From: Patulibacter minatonensis DSM 18081
GTDB taxonomy: Bacteria; Actinomycetota; Thermoleophilia; Solirubrobacterales; Solirubrobacteraceae
Direction of reading: 5' to 3'
NCBI RefSeq assembly: GCF_000519325.1
Contig: NZ_KI912613.1
Location: 2,730,652-2,794,651 of the forward strand
DNA: 64,000 bases
Shown: in pieces, positions 19,001 to 27,946 of the stretch
Layout of the letters: every line of letters starts with the position of its first letter
Numbering within the stretch: the first letter of the stretch is position 1
Notes under the pieces: model-generated
What the model was told of the DNA's origin: nothing
Databases searched by the model: none
What the model saw: the letters and a program-made list of their open reading frames with translations, nothing else
Program-made: the position numbers and the translations under genes

Positions 19001-20167
19001 TCAGCCGTGCGGCTGGACGCCGCGGCTGTCGAGGACCTCGTCGTACACCGCCCGATAGCGGTGGACCCACGCGGAGGCCGTGAAGTCGGCCTCGTACCGC
19101 GCGCGGGCGGCGAGCCCGAGGGCACGACGGCGGGCGTCGTCGCCGAGCAGCTCGACGATCGCGGCGGCCAGGGGCGCCGGCTCCGGGGTCGTCCCGAGGA
19201 GCAGGCCGACCTCGGCGTCGACGAGCTCGGGCATCCCGCCGACGGCGGTCGCGATCAGCGGCAGTCCGGCGGCCGCGGCCTCGATCAGCGCCATCGGCAG
19301 GCCCTCGGCCCGCGACGGCTGGATGAAGACGTCGGCGGCGTCCAGGACCTCCATCACGTCGGAGCGCTCGCCGAGGATATGGAACGCGTCGGGGCCGAAG
19401 CGCCGCTCGGCCTCCTCGAGGCGCGGGCGCTCCCCGCCGTCCCCGGCGATCATCATCACGGCGTCGGGGACGGCCTCGCGGACGGCGGCGAACGCCTCGA
19501 TCGCGACGTCGTGGCCCTTCTCGGGCCGCAGGACGGAGAGCATGGCGATCACGGGCGCGTCGGGGGAGATCCCGCGCTCCTCGCGGATCGCCCTGCCGGC
19601 GCCGGGCCGGGCGATCCGCCCGATCGCGTTGCGGATCGCGACGACCCGCCCCGCGCGCTCGAACGGCGAGCGGAGGAAGCGGGTCCGGTCGGCCTCGCTG
19701 ATCGCGATGATGCGGTCCGCCGCCAGGCGCCGGATGGCGTTCGTGACCGCCGCGACCTTGTGGTTGTAGAAGCCGGGCATGACCTCGGCGCGGTGCATCG
19801 TCGAGACCATCGGGATGTTCTGGCGCATCGCCGCGATCCCGCCGATCACGTCGGCGTACTCGAGGTGCGTGTGCAGCAGGTCGGGCGAGACCTCGCGGAG
19901 GTGCCGGTGCACGGCGCGCACGTCGTCGCGACCCACCAGGGACGTCGTCGGCACGTGGGTGACGGGCACCCCGGCCTCCATCGCCCGGAACCCGGCCTGG
20001 CCGGTCGCGGACCGGCCGATGTGGCCGACGGTGCAGCGGATGCCGGCCTCGTGGGCGGCGACGGCGAACTCGGCGACGACGGCCTCCGCGCCACCCGACG
20101 CGAGGTTGCCGGCGAGCACGTGCACGTGCAGGGGGCGGTCGGAGCCCCGGCGGATCGTGGAGGTCAT
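19001..20167 (-). CDS. GT4-family glycosyltransferase
   Basis: A 388-residue GT-B retaining transferase. The N-terminus has HVHVLAGNLASGGAEAVVAEFA, the usual GG loop for acceptor and phosphate contact. The C-terminal domain has AMLSVLRPEKGHDVAIEAF and the EX7E element in SRAEGLPMALIEAAAAGLPLIATAVGG. ATG at 20167 overlaps the flippase stop as ATGA. The sugar and linkage are unknown; it is one of at least three transferases in this operon and would add a residue to the lipid-linked repeat unit on the cytoplasmic side. The carrier-protein gene follows after only 21 bp, linking glycan assembly and the aminoacyl module in one transcript. Confidence 0.88.
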   Translation of the reverse strand: MTSTIRRGSDRPLHVHVLAGNLASGGAEAVVAEFAVAAHEAGIRCTVGHIGRSATGQAGFRAMEAGVPVTHVPTTSLVGRDDVRAVHRHLREVSPDLLHTHLEYADVIGGIAAMRQNIPMVSTMHRAEVMPGFYNHKVAAVTNAIRRLAADRIIAISEADRTRFLRSPFERAGRVVAIRNAIGRIARPGAGRAIREERGISPDAPVIAMLSVLRPEKGHDVAIEAFAAVREAVPDAVMMIAGDGGERPRLEEAERRFGPDAFHILGERSDVMEVLDAADVFIQPSRAEGLPMALIEAAAAGLPLIATAVGGMPELVDAEVGLLLGTTPEPAPLAAAIVELLGDDARRRALGLAARARYEADFTASAWVHRYRAVYDEVLDSRGVQPHG

Positions 20168-21939
20168 CGGCGGAGGCGGTCCCGGTAGGCGCGGTTCATG
20201 GCGAAGTGCTGGGCTGCGAGGTCGAGGGCGATGTCGGCCGCGCTGCGGGTGTCCTCGACGTCCGCCGTGTCGGGCGTCGCGGTCACCCCGGCGACTGCCG
20301 GCGCGGGTGCTGCGGGTCCTGCGGCCGCTGCGGGACCAGCGGGTGCTGCGACGGTCTCCTGGACCGCGGGCGCGAGCGGCGCGGGGGAGAACGACCCCTC
20401 CGGCTGGGCCAGGTGCTGCTGGGTCGCCGGGACGATCGCAGGGGAGAGCGTGACAGCCGGGGCGGTCCGGAGTGCGGGCGTGGCGCGCTGCCGCTTGAGC
20501 ACGCGGTCGACGACGGGGTCCAGCCCGAGGTCCGTCGCGGTCCGGGTCAGCATTCCGGGCGTCACGAGCCGCAGCGCCAGGACGGTGCCGACGAGACCCA
20601 GCACGAGGCCGAGCAGGAGCTCGAGGACCGGCGGCGCGTTCCACAGGACGACGCTGCCCAGCGCCGCCCCGGCCGCCGCCCCGATCCCGGCGACGATCGA
20701 GGGGAGCAGCGAGAAGAGGATCCCGGACGACCGGATCCCGAGCGACATCCGCGCCCAGACCACGAAGGACGCCGCGTAGACCACCGCCGCGCCGGTCCCG
20801 ACCCACGCCACGGCGGACAGCCCGCTGTCGGAGGCGATCGACATGCCCACGTAGAGGATCGGGACGTGGATCAGGTGCAGCCCGACCATGCCCCACTGCT
20901 TGCCCTGGGCCTTGCCGGCGTCCCCGAGCGGGAAGATCAGGGTGTGGACGAACGCGGTGACCGCGACCGCCCGCAGCACGGGGGCGGCCTGCCGCCACGT
21001 GTCGCCGAGCAGCACGTGGATCATCGGGTCGGCGAGGACGAGCATCAGCGTTCCGACGGGCACCGTGTAGAGGGAGAGGACGGTGATCAGCTTCAGCGTC
21101 GCCTCGTTCATCCCGTTCCCGCGGCGCCTGGAGAGCGCCGGGAACGCGACGCCCGCGACCATCCACGTGATGTTCGAGATCAGGAGCTCGGGCAGCCGGT
21201 ACGCGATCGTGTAGACGCCGAGCGCGATCGCGCCGAGCACGTGTCCGACGACGATCGTGTCCGCGCGGGCGGACAGCAGCGCGACGACCTCGAGCGCGGC
21301 CGCGGCGCCGCCGTAGCCGATCATCGTCCGGGCGATCGCCTTGTCGAAGACGAGCCGGGGGCGGAAGCCCGTCATGGCCCACAGCAGCGCGACCCAGGTG
21401 GCGGTGCCGGCGAGGAGGCCGATGACGAGCGACTCCGCCCCGGCCCCGGTGGCCGCCAGCGTGATCGAGACCGCGGCCTGCGCGACGGCCTGCCCGACCT
21501 GCGGGACGATCCGCCGGTTGAACGCCATGTCGCGCAGCAGCAGGCCGTCGTGGACGTTCGCCAGGGCGGCGATCAACAGGTTCAGGACGCCGAGCCGGAA
21601 CAGCCACGCGGCGTCGGGCGCGCCGAAGAACGAGGCGATCGGCCCGGCGAGCGCGACGCCGATCAGGGTCAGCACGAGCGCCAGGCCCGCGTTGACGGTG
21701 AAGGCGACGTGGACGCGGCGGGAGACGCCCTCCTCCTGCTCGTAGACGACCGCGGCCTGCATGCCGAGGTCGCTGCCGAGCTGCAGGAACGCGAGGAACG
21801 CGACGACCGCCCCGAGGGTGCCGAACTCGCCCGGCGCGAGCAGGCGCGCGAGCACGAGCACGGCGACGAGGCCGAGCACCTTGCTCATCGCGAGCGACGC
21901 GACGGACCACAGCACGCCGCGGCGCATGGCGCTACCCAC
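20164..21939 (-). CDS. Wzx-like polysaccharide flippase (MOP superfamily)
   Basis: A 591-residue integral membrane protein with about 12-14 TM segments. It opens MRRGVLWSVASLAMSKVLGLVAVLVLARLLAPGEFGTLGAVVAFLAF, diagnostic of MOP/lipopolysaccharide-type flippases. It should move the undecaprenyl-linked repeat unit across the membrane. An unusual Ala/Pro-rich cytoplasmic tail of about 120 residues (from VTLSPAIVPATQQ to the end) extends beyond the membrane domain. GTG at 21939 is chosen because GGGAGGAG lies 8 bp upstream; an ATG at 21927 is the alternative. The start overlaps the end of the Wzy-like gene. Confidence 0.87.
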   Translation of the reverse strand: MGSAMRRGVLWSVASLAMSKVLGLVAVLVLARLLAPGEFGTLGAVVAFLAFLQLGSDLGMQAAVVYEQEEGVSRRVHVAFTVNAGLALVLTLIGVALAGPIASFFGAPDAAWLFRLGVLNLLIAALANVHDGLLLRDMAFNRRIVPQVGQAVAQAAVSITLAATGAGAESLVIGLLAGTATWVALLWAMTGFRPRLVFDKAIARTMIGYGGAAAALEVVALLSARADTIVVGHVLGAIALGVYTIAYRLPELLISNITWMVAGVAFPALSRRRGNGMNEATLKLITVLSLYTVPVGTLMLVLADPMIHVLLGDTWRQAAPVLRAVAVTAFVHTLIFPLGDAGKAQGKQWGMVGLHLIHVPILYVGMSIASDSGLSAVAWVGTGAAVVYAASFVVWARMSLGIRSSGILFSLLPSIVAGIGAAAGAALGSVVLWNAPPVLELLLGLVLGLVGTVLALRLVTPGMLTRTATDLGLDPVVDRVLKRQRATPALRTAPAVTLSPAIVPATQQHLAQPEGSFSPAPLAPAVQETVAAPAGPAAAAGPAAPAPAVAGVTATPDTADVEDTRSAADIALDLAAQHFAMNRAYRDRLRR

Positions 21940-23401
21940 GGAGGCCGGCTCCTCCCGGGGCGCGGGCGGGCCACGGGACCCGACGGACGGCGGGGGAGCC
22001 GTCGTCCTCGGCGTCGCACGACCGCGCCTTCGCGGCGGCGACGGCGAGCATGCCGGGCCCGAGGGCGATCAGCACCCACCACACGCGGTCGCTGCCGTTG
22101 GCGACGAACGTGGACCCGGCGAGCGCCCCGAGCTGGCCGACGAACACCGCCGAGGCCATGTGGGCGAGATCGTGCCGCCCTCGTCGTCGCCATCGTCTGG
22201 CGGCGACCAGGCTGCTGCCGATGCAGGAGCCGAACGACGCGATCAGGAGCGCGAGGCCGATCACCCCGTTCTCGGTCAGCGCCTGCAACCAGATGTCGTG
22301 GGTCACGAGGGCCTGGTCGATGATCAGGGACGCGGACTGCAGGTCGTCGGCGTCCTGGGCGTACTCGTGCTCGACGACGACGAAGTTGCCGGTGCCGACC
22401 CCGACGATCGGGTTGCGCTTGGCGACCTCGACCGCGACGCGCCAGATGTCGGTGCGGCCGGTGCCGGTGGTGTCGTCCTTCGTCAGGCGGTCCATCGCGC
22501 GGGGCTGGAGCGCGAGGAACCCACCGAAGAGGACCAGGGCGACGAGCAGCGCCGCGAGGATCCGGGCCCGGTAGCCGCGGAGCACGACGAGCGCGGCGAG
22601 GATCATCACGACCGCCGCGATGATGCCGCCGCGCGACTGCGTGGCCACGAGGCCGTAGAGGAGGATCGGCACGGCCCCGAGCAGGGCGACGCGCCAGAGC
22701 CAGTGCATGCGCAGGGCCAGGAGCCCGGTGATGATCGCCAGCGCCCCGACGATGTCCGCCGCCAGGTAGTTGGGGTCCGTGATGCCGATCGCCAGCCGGC
22801 CCTCGCCGGGGTCCAGCGACGCGACCTCGGAGACGTTCGCCGTGCTGCCGGTCGCGAACGCGATCAGCACCGCCAGGGTCGCCCCGGTGACGAACCAGGC
22901 GAGCACGACGACCATGTCGCGCGGGCGCGTCACCGCCATCACGAGCACCGGCAGGACGCCGGCGGACACATACCACGCCTTCAGCGACTCGACGGTCGCG
23001 GCGGTGTCGGTCGACCAGAGGTAGGAGAGGGTGCTCCAGACGATCATCAGCGCCGACGCCAGCAGCACCCATCTGGTCCGCCACAGCGCGGTGCGGATGT
23101 GCGGCAGACGGTCGACGAGGGTCCCGGCCCACCCGGCGAGCAGGACCACCGACGTCCCGGTGACGGCGCCGTGCGTCCCCGGCGCGCCGGCCAGGAACAG
23201 CGCGACGATCCAGATCCCGACCGCGACCGGCAGGTCGAGCAGGATGAACGCCACGAAGACGAGGCCGCCGATCGAGGCGACGCCGAGGCGGGGCTCGATC
23301 GCCGCTGCGACACCGGCGATCGCGGCACCGCCGAGGAGCCCCAGGAGGATCAGGGGCGGGGGGAGCCGCGAGAGGCGGTCGAAGGTCTGGACGGTGCTCA
23401 T
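21932..23401 (-). CDS. Wzy/O-antigen ligase-family polymerase
   Basis: A 489-residue membrane protein with about 11-12 TM helices. The Wzy_C-type signature is intact: QSRGGIIAAVVMILAALVV, a large periplasmic loop containing RTDIWRVAVEVAKRNPIVGVGTGNFV, then THDIWLQALTENGVIGLALLI. It would polymerise or transfer lipid-linked repeat units on the outer face of the membrane. ATG at 23401 overlaps the upstream glycosyltransferase stop (ATGA). The longer open frame upstream of this start is a shadow. A second protein of this family is encoded at 29453-31552. Confidence 0.86.
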   Translation of the reverse strand: MSTVQTFDRLSRLPPPLILLGLLGGAAIAGVAAAIEPRLGVASIGGLVFVAFILLDLPVAVGIWIVALFLAGAPGTHGAVTGTSVVLLAGWAGTLVDRLPHIRTALWRTRWVLLASALMIVWSTLSYLWSTDTAATVESLKAWYVSAGVLPVLVMAVTRPRDMVVVLAWFVTGATLAVLIAFATGSTANVSEVASLDPGEGRLAIGITDPNYLAADIVGALAIITGLLALRMHWLWRVALLGAVPILLYGLVATQSRGGIIAAVVMILAALVVLRGYRARILAALLVALVLFGGFLALQPRAMDRLTKDDTTGTGRTDIWRVAVEVAKRNPIVGVGTGNFVVVEHEYAQDADDLQSASLIIDQALVTHDIWLQALTENGVIGLALLIASFGSCIGSSLVAARRWRRRGRHDLAHMASAVFVGQLGALAGSTFVANGSDRVWWVLIALGPGMLAVAAAKARSCDAEDDGSPAVRRVPWPARAPGGAGLRG

Positions 23402-24561
23402 CGGCGAGGAGGCAGGGTCTCGCGGTAGACGTGCTCCACCGTGCGGGTCACCGCCTCCCAGGTGTAATACTCGGCGTGACGCGCCGTCGCACGCGCTGCG
23501 CGATCTCGTGCAGCGTCCGGATCGGCCAGGACGGCGCCCAGCGCGGCGGCCATCAGCGCCGGATCGCGCGGCGGGACCTGGAGCGCGGTGCCCTCCGGGA
23601 TCGCGTCCGGCACCCCGCCGACGGCGGTCGCGACGATCGGCACGCCCGACGCCATGTACTCGAGGAGCGCGACGGGGAAGTTCTCGAGGTCCGACGCCAG
23701 GAGCGCGACGTCGCAGGCGCAGAGGACGGCCGGGACGTCCTCGCGGCGGCCGAGCCAGAGGACGGCGTCCGTGACGCCGAGCTCGTCGGCGAGCCGGTCG
23801 AGCTCGGACCGGGTGCCGGTGCGCGCGTCGCCGTCGGGGCCGGCGCCGACGACGACCAGGCGGGCCCTCGGGTGGTCCCGGAGCAGCAGCTGCAGGGCGC
23901 GCAGCGCGGTGTCGTGGCCCTTCTCGGGGCGGAGCATCGCGCTGATGACGATCGCGTGGTCGTCGGGGGCCAGGCCGAGGGACGCACGGGTCGCCGTCCG
24001 CTCGGCGTCGGTCGGGCGCGGCATCGTGGGCGCGCCGTTGGCGATCACGCGGATCTTGTCGGCGGGCACGCGCTCGTGCGCGACCAGGGCGTCCCGCGAC
24101 CACGACGACGGGCAGATCACGCGGTCGGCGAACGGCGCGACGATGTACGGGTTGACCGCGGCCTCGAAGCCGCCCTCGCGTATCCCGCCCGAGCGCAGGA
24201 CCGGCGTGTGCTCGTGCGCGACGAGGATGCGCGCTCCGCCGAGCCCCTTCAGGAGCGGGCCCCACGCGTTGGAGCCGTAGAGGTGGGTGTGGACGACGTC
24301 CGTGCGCCGGCGGCGGATCTCGCGGACCGCCGGGGTCCACTCCCAGGCGTTGCGCATCGGTCCGCGGTCCAGCGGCAGCACGCGGACCCCGCGCTCGCGC
24401 AGGGCGGCGACGGCCGGGCTGTCCTCGGTCTCGCGCGAGCCGACGACCGTGACGTCGTGCTCGAGCGCCTGTCGGGCGGCGAGCTCGACGACGGCCTTCT
24501 CGGCCCCGCCGCCGCTGACGCGGTCGATGACCTGGACGATGCGCAGGCGGTCGGCGCTCAC
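23398..24561 (-). CDS. GT4-family glycosyltransferase
   Basis: 387 residues with a GT-B fold. N-terminal: RIVQVIDRVSGGGAEKAVVELAAR. C-terminal: VISAMLRPEKGHDTALRALQLLL and the EX7E-containing ASDLENFPVALLEYMASGVPIVATAVGGVPDAIPEG. GTG at 24561 overlaps the preceding stop (GTGA). It is a cytoplasmic or membrane-peripheral enzyme that extends the lipid-linked glycan; donor and acceptor are unknown. It resembles the transferase at 19001-20167 in both halves, which suggests an old duplication within the locus. Confidence 0.88.
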   Translation of the reverse strand: MSADRLRIVQVIDRVSGGGAEKAVVELAARQALEHDVTVVGSRETEDSPAVAALRERGVRVLPLDRGPMRNAWEWTPAVREIRRRRTDVVHTHLYGSNAWGPLLKGLGGARILVAHEHTPVLRSGGIREGGFEAAVNPYIVAPFADRVICPSSWSRDALVAHERVPADKIRVIANGAPTMPRPTDAERTATRASLGLAPDDHAIVISAMLRPEKGHDTALRALQLLLRDHPRARLVVVGAGPDGDARTGTRSELDRLADELGVTDAVLWLGRREDVPAVLCACDVALLASDLENFPVALLEYMASGVPIVATAVGGVPDAIPEGTALQVPPRDPALMAAALGAVLADPDAARDRAARATARHAEYYTWEAVTRTVEHVYRETLPPRR

Positions 24562-25769
24562 GACGCCGGCCTCCGCAGCGGGCGCGGGGCGCTCTCGCGG
24601 AGCTCCGCCCGACGGGGCAGGAGCTTCACGGCGGTCGTGAGGAACCCGAGGCCCCAGGTCGTGTGCATGGTCACGAGGATCGCGGCGAGCGGGCCCGCGT
24701 CGCGCGGTGCCGGGCGCAGCCGGGCGACCTGGGCGGCGACGGCCGCGCCGTACACGGCGGTCAGGACGCGCCCGACGCGACCGACCCGTCCCGGGAGGAG
24801 CGACGACGCGAGGACGACGGGCAGGAGCGACGCCGTCAGGCGGATCGGCCCGCAGCTGCCGGGGTGGCGCGTGAACGTCCACGCGCGGTACTCGCCGTAG
24901 CGCCGGTACTGCGTGCCGAGGCCCTTCAGCGAGTTCCGGGGCACGTAGCGCGCCGCCATGTCGCTGCGGCAGACGAGCCGCCAGCCGCGCTCGAGCGCGC
25001 GGGACGCCATCTCGGAGTCCTCGTTGACGATCCAGCGCGGGTCCCAGCCGCCGAGCGCGTCGAGCGTCTCCCGCCGCCAGACGCCGACGAAGACGCTCGT
25101 GGTGAGCTCCCACTCGTCGACGTCGGACGCCTCGTCCTCGCCGCGCCACTTGTCCGACGCCCCGCGGCCGAGGCTGCCGCCCAGGGCAACGGCGACGAGC
25201 CCGGACCAGCGGTCGCGACCCACGGGGACCGGGGGGCCGGAGACCCAGTGGACGTCGCCCCGTGCCAGGCGCTCGATGCCGAGGCGCAGGTAGTCGGGCG
25301 CGTAGTCGGTGTGGGCGTCCATCCGCGCCACGTAGCGGCCCCGGGCGGCGCGCAGGCCGATGTTCAGGGCGGTCGGGACGATGCGCTCGGGGTTGTGGAG
25401 GACCCGGATGCGGGGGTCGGACTCCGCCATCCGCTCGAGGATCCCGACGCTGTCGTCGGTCGATCCACCGTCGACGAACAGCAGCTCGAGCGTGCCCTCG
25501 TGGTCCTGCGTCCGCATCGCCTCGACGGTGCGCTCGAGGTGCGCGGCCTCGTTCAGCACCGGGATCAGGACGCTGACGTCGACCTCGGGATCCGCACCGG
25601 CGAGCGGGCTCCCTTCGACCTCGGGATCCGCGCCCGCGCCGGCCACGCGGGGGCCCCCATCGACCTCGGGATCCGCGCCCGCGCCGGCCGCGCGGGGGCC
25701 CCCATCGACCTCGGGATCCGCACCCGCGAGGGGGCTCCCGTCCACGGGACGTGCGTCGTCGGGCCTCAC
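24558..25769 (-). CDS. GT2-family glycosyltransferase with repetitive N-terminus
   Basis: 403 residues. After a repetitive leader of about 60 residues, a GT-A GT2 domain starts at VSVLIPVLNEAAHLERTVEAM. It has the nucleotide-binding ELLFVDGGSTDDS, the metal-binding DAHTDYAP and the later acidic NEDSEMASRALERGWRL. Two or three C-terminal hydrophobic helices suggest membrane association. The leader is four copies of a 12-15-residue unit (ending AGADPEV), encoded by the 25579-25745 DNA repeat. GTG at 25769 after TAAGGT is the best start, though translation might begin nearer the domain. The gene opens the tightly coupled part of the operon. Confidence 0.82.
   Translation of the reverse strand: MRPDDARPVDGSPLAGADPEVDGGPRAAGAGADPEVDGGPRVAGAGADPEVEGSPLAGADPEVDVSVLIPVLNEAAHLERTVEAMRTQDHEGTLELLFVDGGSTDDSVGILERMAESDPRIRVLHNPERIVPTALNIGLRAARGRYVARMDAHTDYAPDYLRLGIERLARGDVHWVSGPPVPVGRDRWSGLVAVALGGSLGRGASDKWRGEDEASDVDEWELTTSVFVGVWRRETLDALGGWDPRWIVNEDSEMASRALERGWRLVCRSDMAARYVPRNSLKGLGTQYRRYGEYRAWTFTRHPGSCGPIRLTASLLPVVLASSLLPGRVGRVGRVLTAVYGAAVAAQVARLRPAPRDAGPLAAILVTMHTTWGLGFLTTAVKLLPRRAELRESAPRPLRRPAS
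25579..25745. repeat. Coding tandem repeat, units of 36-45 bp
   Basis: Four copies begin TCGACCTCGGGATCCGC at 25579, 25615, 25660 and 25705 (spacings 36, 45, 45). They encode the repeated (V/E)(D/E)G..AGADPE leader of the GT2 protein on the minus strand. All length steps are multiples of three, so copy-number change would keep the frame. Confidence 0.85.
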
Positions 25770-25878
25770 GCGGCGGACCTTACCCGGTCGATCGCGCGCC
25801 GCCGGGCGCCTCCGTGCGGGCGCCCGAGGACGGCTTCGTGCGGGGCCCGGCGAGGACGGCCGGGGTCGGCGCGAGGGG

Positions 25879-26022
25879 CACCTGCGGTCGGACGTCGGAC
25901 TCGAACGACCGTGGCGGGCCGCGGTCCCGGGGTCGAGGTCACCTCTGGTCGGATACCGGACATGAGTGACCGTGGCGGCCCGCCGTCCTGGGGCCGCGGC
26001 CACATCTGGTCGGATAGCGACC
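25879..26022. repeat. 61-bp degenerate direct repeats upstream of the EPS operon
   Basis: Three repeats start at 25879, 25940 and 26001, exactly 61 bp apart. Each opens CACCTCTGGTCGGA or a close variant and continues through a GACCGTGGCGG-type segment in the first two. They fill most of the 335-bp non-coding gap (25770-26104) before the GT2 gene and are not in a credible frame. The location and constant spacing suggest a regulatory role, for example as operator array. Confidence 0.75.
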
Positions 26023-26104
26023 ATTGATGACCGCGTCGGTCGGTCGGCCCGACCTTCGGTCCCAGCCTTCCGGCCCGGCCCCGTCCCGGCCTCCCGGCCG
26101 ACCC

Positions 26105-27598
26105 TCAGGCGGCGACGGGCGTCGGCAGCGGGGCCTCGCGGGGGTACACGTCGCCGGAGGTCGTCGCGGTCGCGGCGGCGACGGCGAGGAGGTCGTCCTC
26201 CTCGATCCGGGGGAAGCTGCCGAGCACGTACGCGGCGGCGGGCGGGCGGACCTCGAACTGGTCCTCGAAGAGGCTGACGCGGATCGTCTCGACGAGGATC
26301 GCGACGTGCAGGAGGACCGACCGGTGCTTCATGTGGAAGAGGTCGTTCCCGAGCTTGATCGCGCTCTCCTCCGTCGTCCGCGCGTACCCGCTGCGGACGC
26401 GGGCCCAGCCGGTGATCCCGGGACGCACGCCGTGGCGGTAGGGGAACAGCGGCAGGTCGTGCTCGAGCTCGGCGGAGATCCCGACCTGCTCGGGACGCGG
26501 GCCGACGATCGCCATGTCGCCGCGCAGCACGTTGAACAGCTGGGGGACCTCGTCGAGGTGCGTCTTGCGCAGCACGGCGCCCAGGCGGGTGATGCGGGCG
26601 TCGCCGGGGGAGGACCAGTCGGAGCCGGTGCCGCGCATCGTGCGCAGCTTGAGGATGCTGAACGGCCGCCCGAAGCGCCCGACGCGCTCCTGGCGGAAGA
26701 ACGGGCTGCCCTCGCGGTCCAGGGCGATCAGCGGCAGCAGGACGGCGATCAACGGCGCCGCGGGGATCAGGAGGACGAGGCTGACCAGGACGTCGACGAC
26801 GCGGCTGCCGCGGGAGCCCTTCGCGTGGCCCCAGGGGTCCGCGAGGTCGGCGAGCCACGCGGCGTCGACCGACGCCAGCGGCACGACGCCGAGCGCGTGC
26901 TCGCAGAAGGTGTCGAGGTGCGTCGCGCTGATCGGGCCGCGGCGCATGGCGGCGGCGACGTGCCCGAGCACCGCGGGGCGCGACACGTGGTCGGTGTGGA
27001 CCAGCAGGTCGGCGCCGTGCTGCGCCATCAGGTCGTCGAGGCCGACGAGCGAGTCCGTGCCGGCGACGACGCGGAAGCGGCGGGCGCCGACGGCCTCGAT
27101 CGTCCGGCCCAGCTCGATCGTCTCGTCCTCGGTGCCGAGCACGACGATCCGCGTGGCGCCGCGACGACCGGCGAGCTCCTCGGCGAGGACCAGCCCGGCG
27201 ATCGCGCCGACGGCTCCGAGCAGCACCGAGCCGGGGGCGGGGAGGGTCCCCCAGACGGCGAGGGCGGCGAGCCCGCCGCCCGCCGTGCACGCCACGACGA
27301 GGAACGCCGTGATCGCGTGGCGCGCCAGGGGCATCGTCGAGATCGCGGTCGGGCGGCGGGCGTCGAGGACGGCGGCGGCGAGGAACGCGACGGCCGCGAG
27401 GATCCCGGCGTGGAGCCCCCCGACGAGCAGGACCGGCAGCGCGGCGAGGACCGGGACGGCCGTGCGGAGCGCGCCGACCGGTGGCCGGCGGGCGCCGCGT
27501 GGCGCGGTCGACGTGGTGGTGGCGGGGCGACCGGCCGGGAGTGACTCCGGGGTCGTGGACCCACCTCGAGCATCGGTGCGCAGCATCACGACGATCAT
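26105..27598 (-). CDS. Undecaprenyl-phosphate sugar phosphotransferase (WcaJ/WbaP-like)
   Basis: About 497 residues. Four N-terminal TM helices are followed by a degenerate Rossmann-like CoA-binding domain (ATRIVVLGTEDETIELGRTI), another membrane segment and the bacterial sugar transferase domain. The last carries SPFFRQERVGRFGRPFSILKLRTM, TRLGAVLRKTHLDEVPQLFNVLRGDMAIVGPRPEQ and RPGITGWARV. It would transfer a sugar-1-phosphate to undecaprenyl phosphate, the first step of repeat-unit synthesis. ATG at 27598 is chosen; ATG at 27586 is possible and longer upstream frames are not supported. The gene is divergent from the Wzz/Wzc-like gene, with a dyad motif in the shared promoter. Confidence 0.88.
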   Translation of the reverse strand: MIVVMLRTDARGGSTTPESLPAGRPATTTSTAPRGARRPPVGALRTAVPVLAALPVLLVGGLHAGILAAVAFLAAAVLDARRPTAISTMPLARHAITAFLVVACTAGGGLAALAVWGTLPAPGSVLLGAVGAIAGLVLAEELAGRRGATRIVVLGTEDETIELGRTIEAVGARRFRVVAGTDSLVGLDDLMAQHGADLLVHTDHVSRPAVLGHVAAAMRRGPISATHLDTFCEHALGVVPLASVDAAWLADLADPWGHAKGSRGSRVVDVLVSLVLLIPAAPLIAVLLPLIALDREGSPFFRQERVGRFGRPFSILKLRTMRGTGSDWSSPGDARITRLGAVLRKTHLDEVPQLFNVLRGDMAIVGPRPEQVGISAELEHDLPLFPYRHGVRPGITGWARVRSGYARTTEESAIKLGNDLFHMKHRSVLLHVAILVETIRVSLFEDQFEVRPPAAAYVLGSFPRIEEDDLLAVAAATATTSGDVYPREAPLPTPVAA

Positions 27599-27946
27599 GG
27601 GCCGGACGGTCGGTCTCCACCATCGGTCCAGACGGTGATCCGCAGGACGAATCGCGGTCCCCTCCCGGCCGTCACCGGGGGTGGACCGCCTCATCCACCG
27701 AACGGTGGACGAAGGTCCGATCACGCGGGTCGGCCACGCGGCCGACGATGCGCTCCCCGCGCCCCGGCCGGAATCGCCGGCGGGGCGGCCTCGTCCGCGC
27801 GGCGCGGGCGACCCCCGGACGGGGTGCACGCCATGTTTCACCGGCCGGAGGCCCCACACCGGTTTCGTATGCTCGCCCTCCCGTCCCGCGGGAGACGCCC
27901 CCTCGGCCGCCGAGGACCCGGTGTCGTCCGCCCGGCGGCACTCACC
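27599..27946. promoter_or_regulatory. Divergent promoter region with dyad motif
   Basis: A 348-bp gap between two divergent EPS genes. It holds a palindrome with 7-bp arms (TCCACCG-AA-CGGTGGA, 27694-27709) and a related half-conserved site TCCACCATCGGTCCA at 27616-27630. Similar dyads occur upstream of other surface genes in this window (33502, 43558, 60395). No gene is seen in the gap. Confidence 0.55.
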
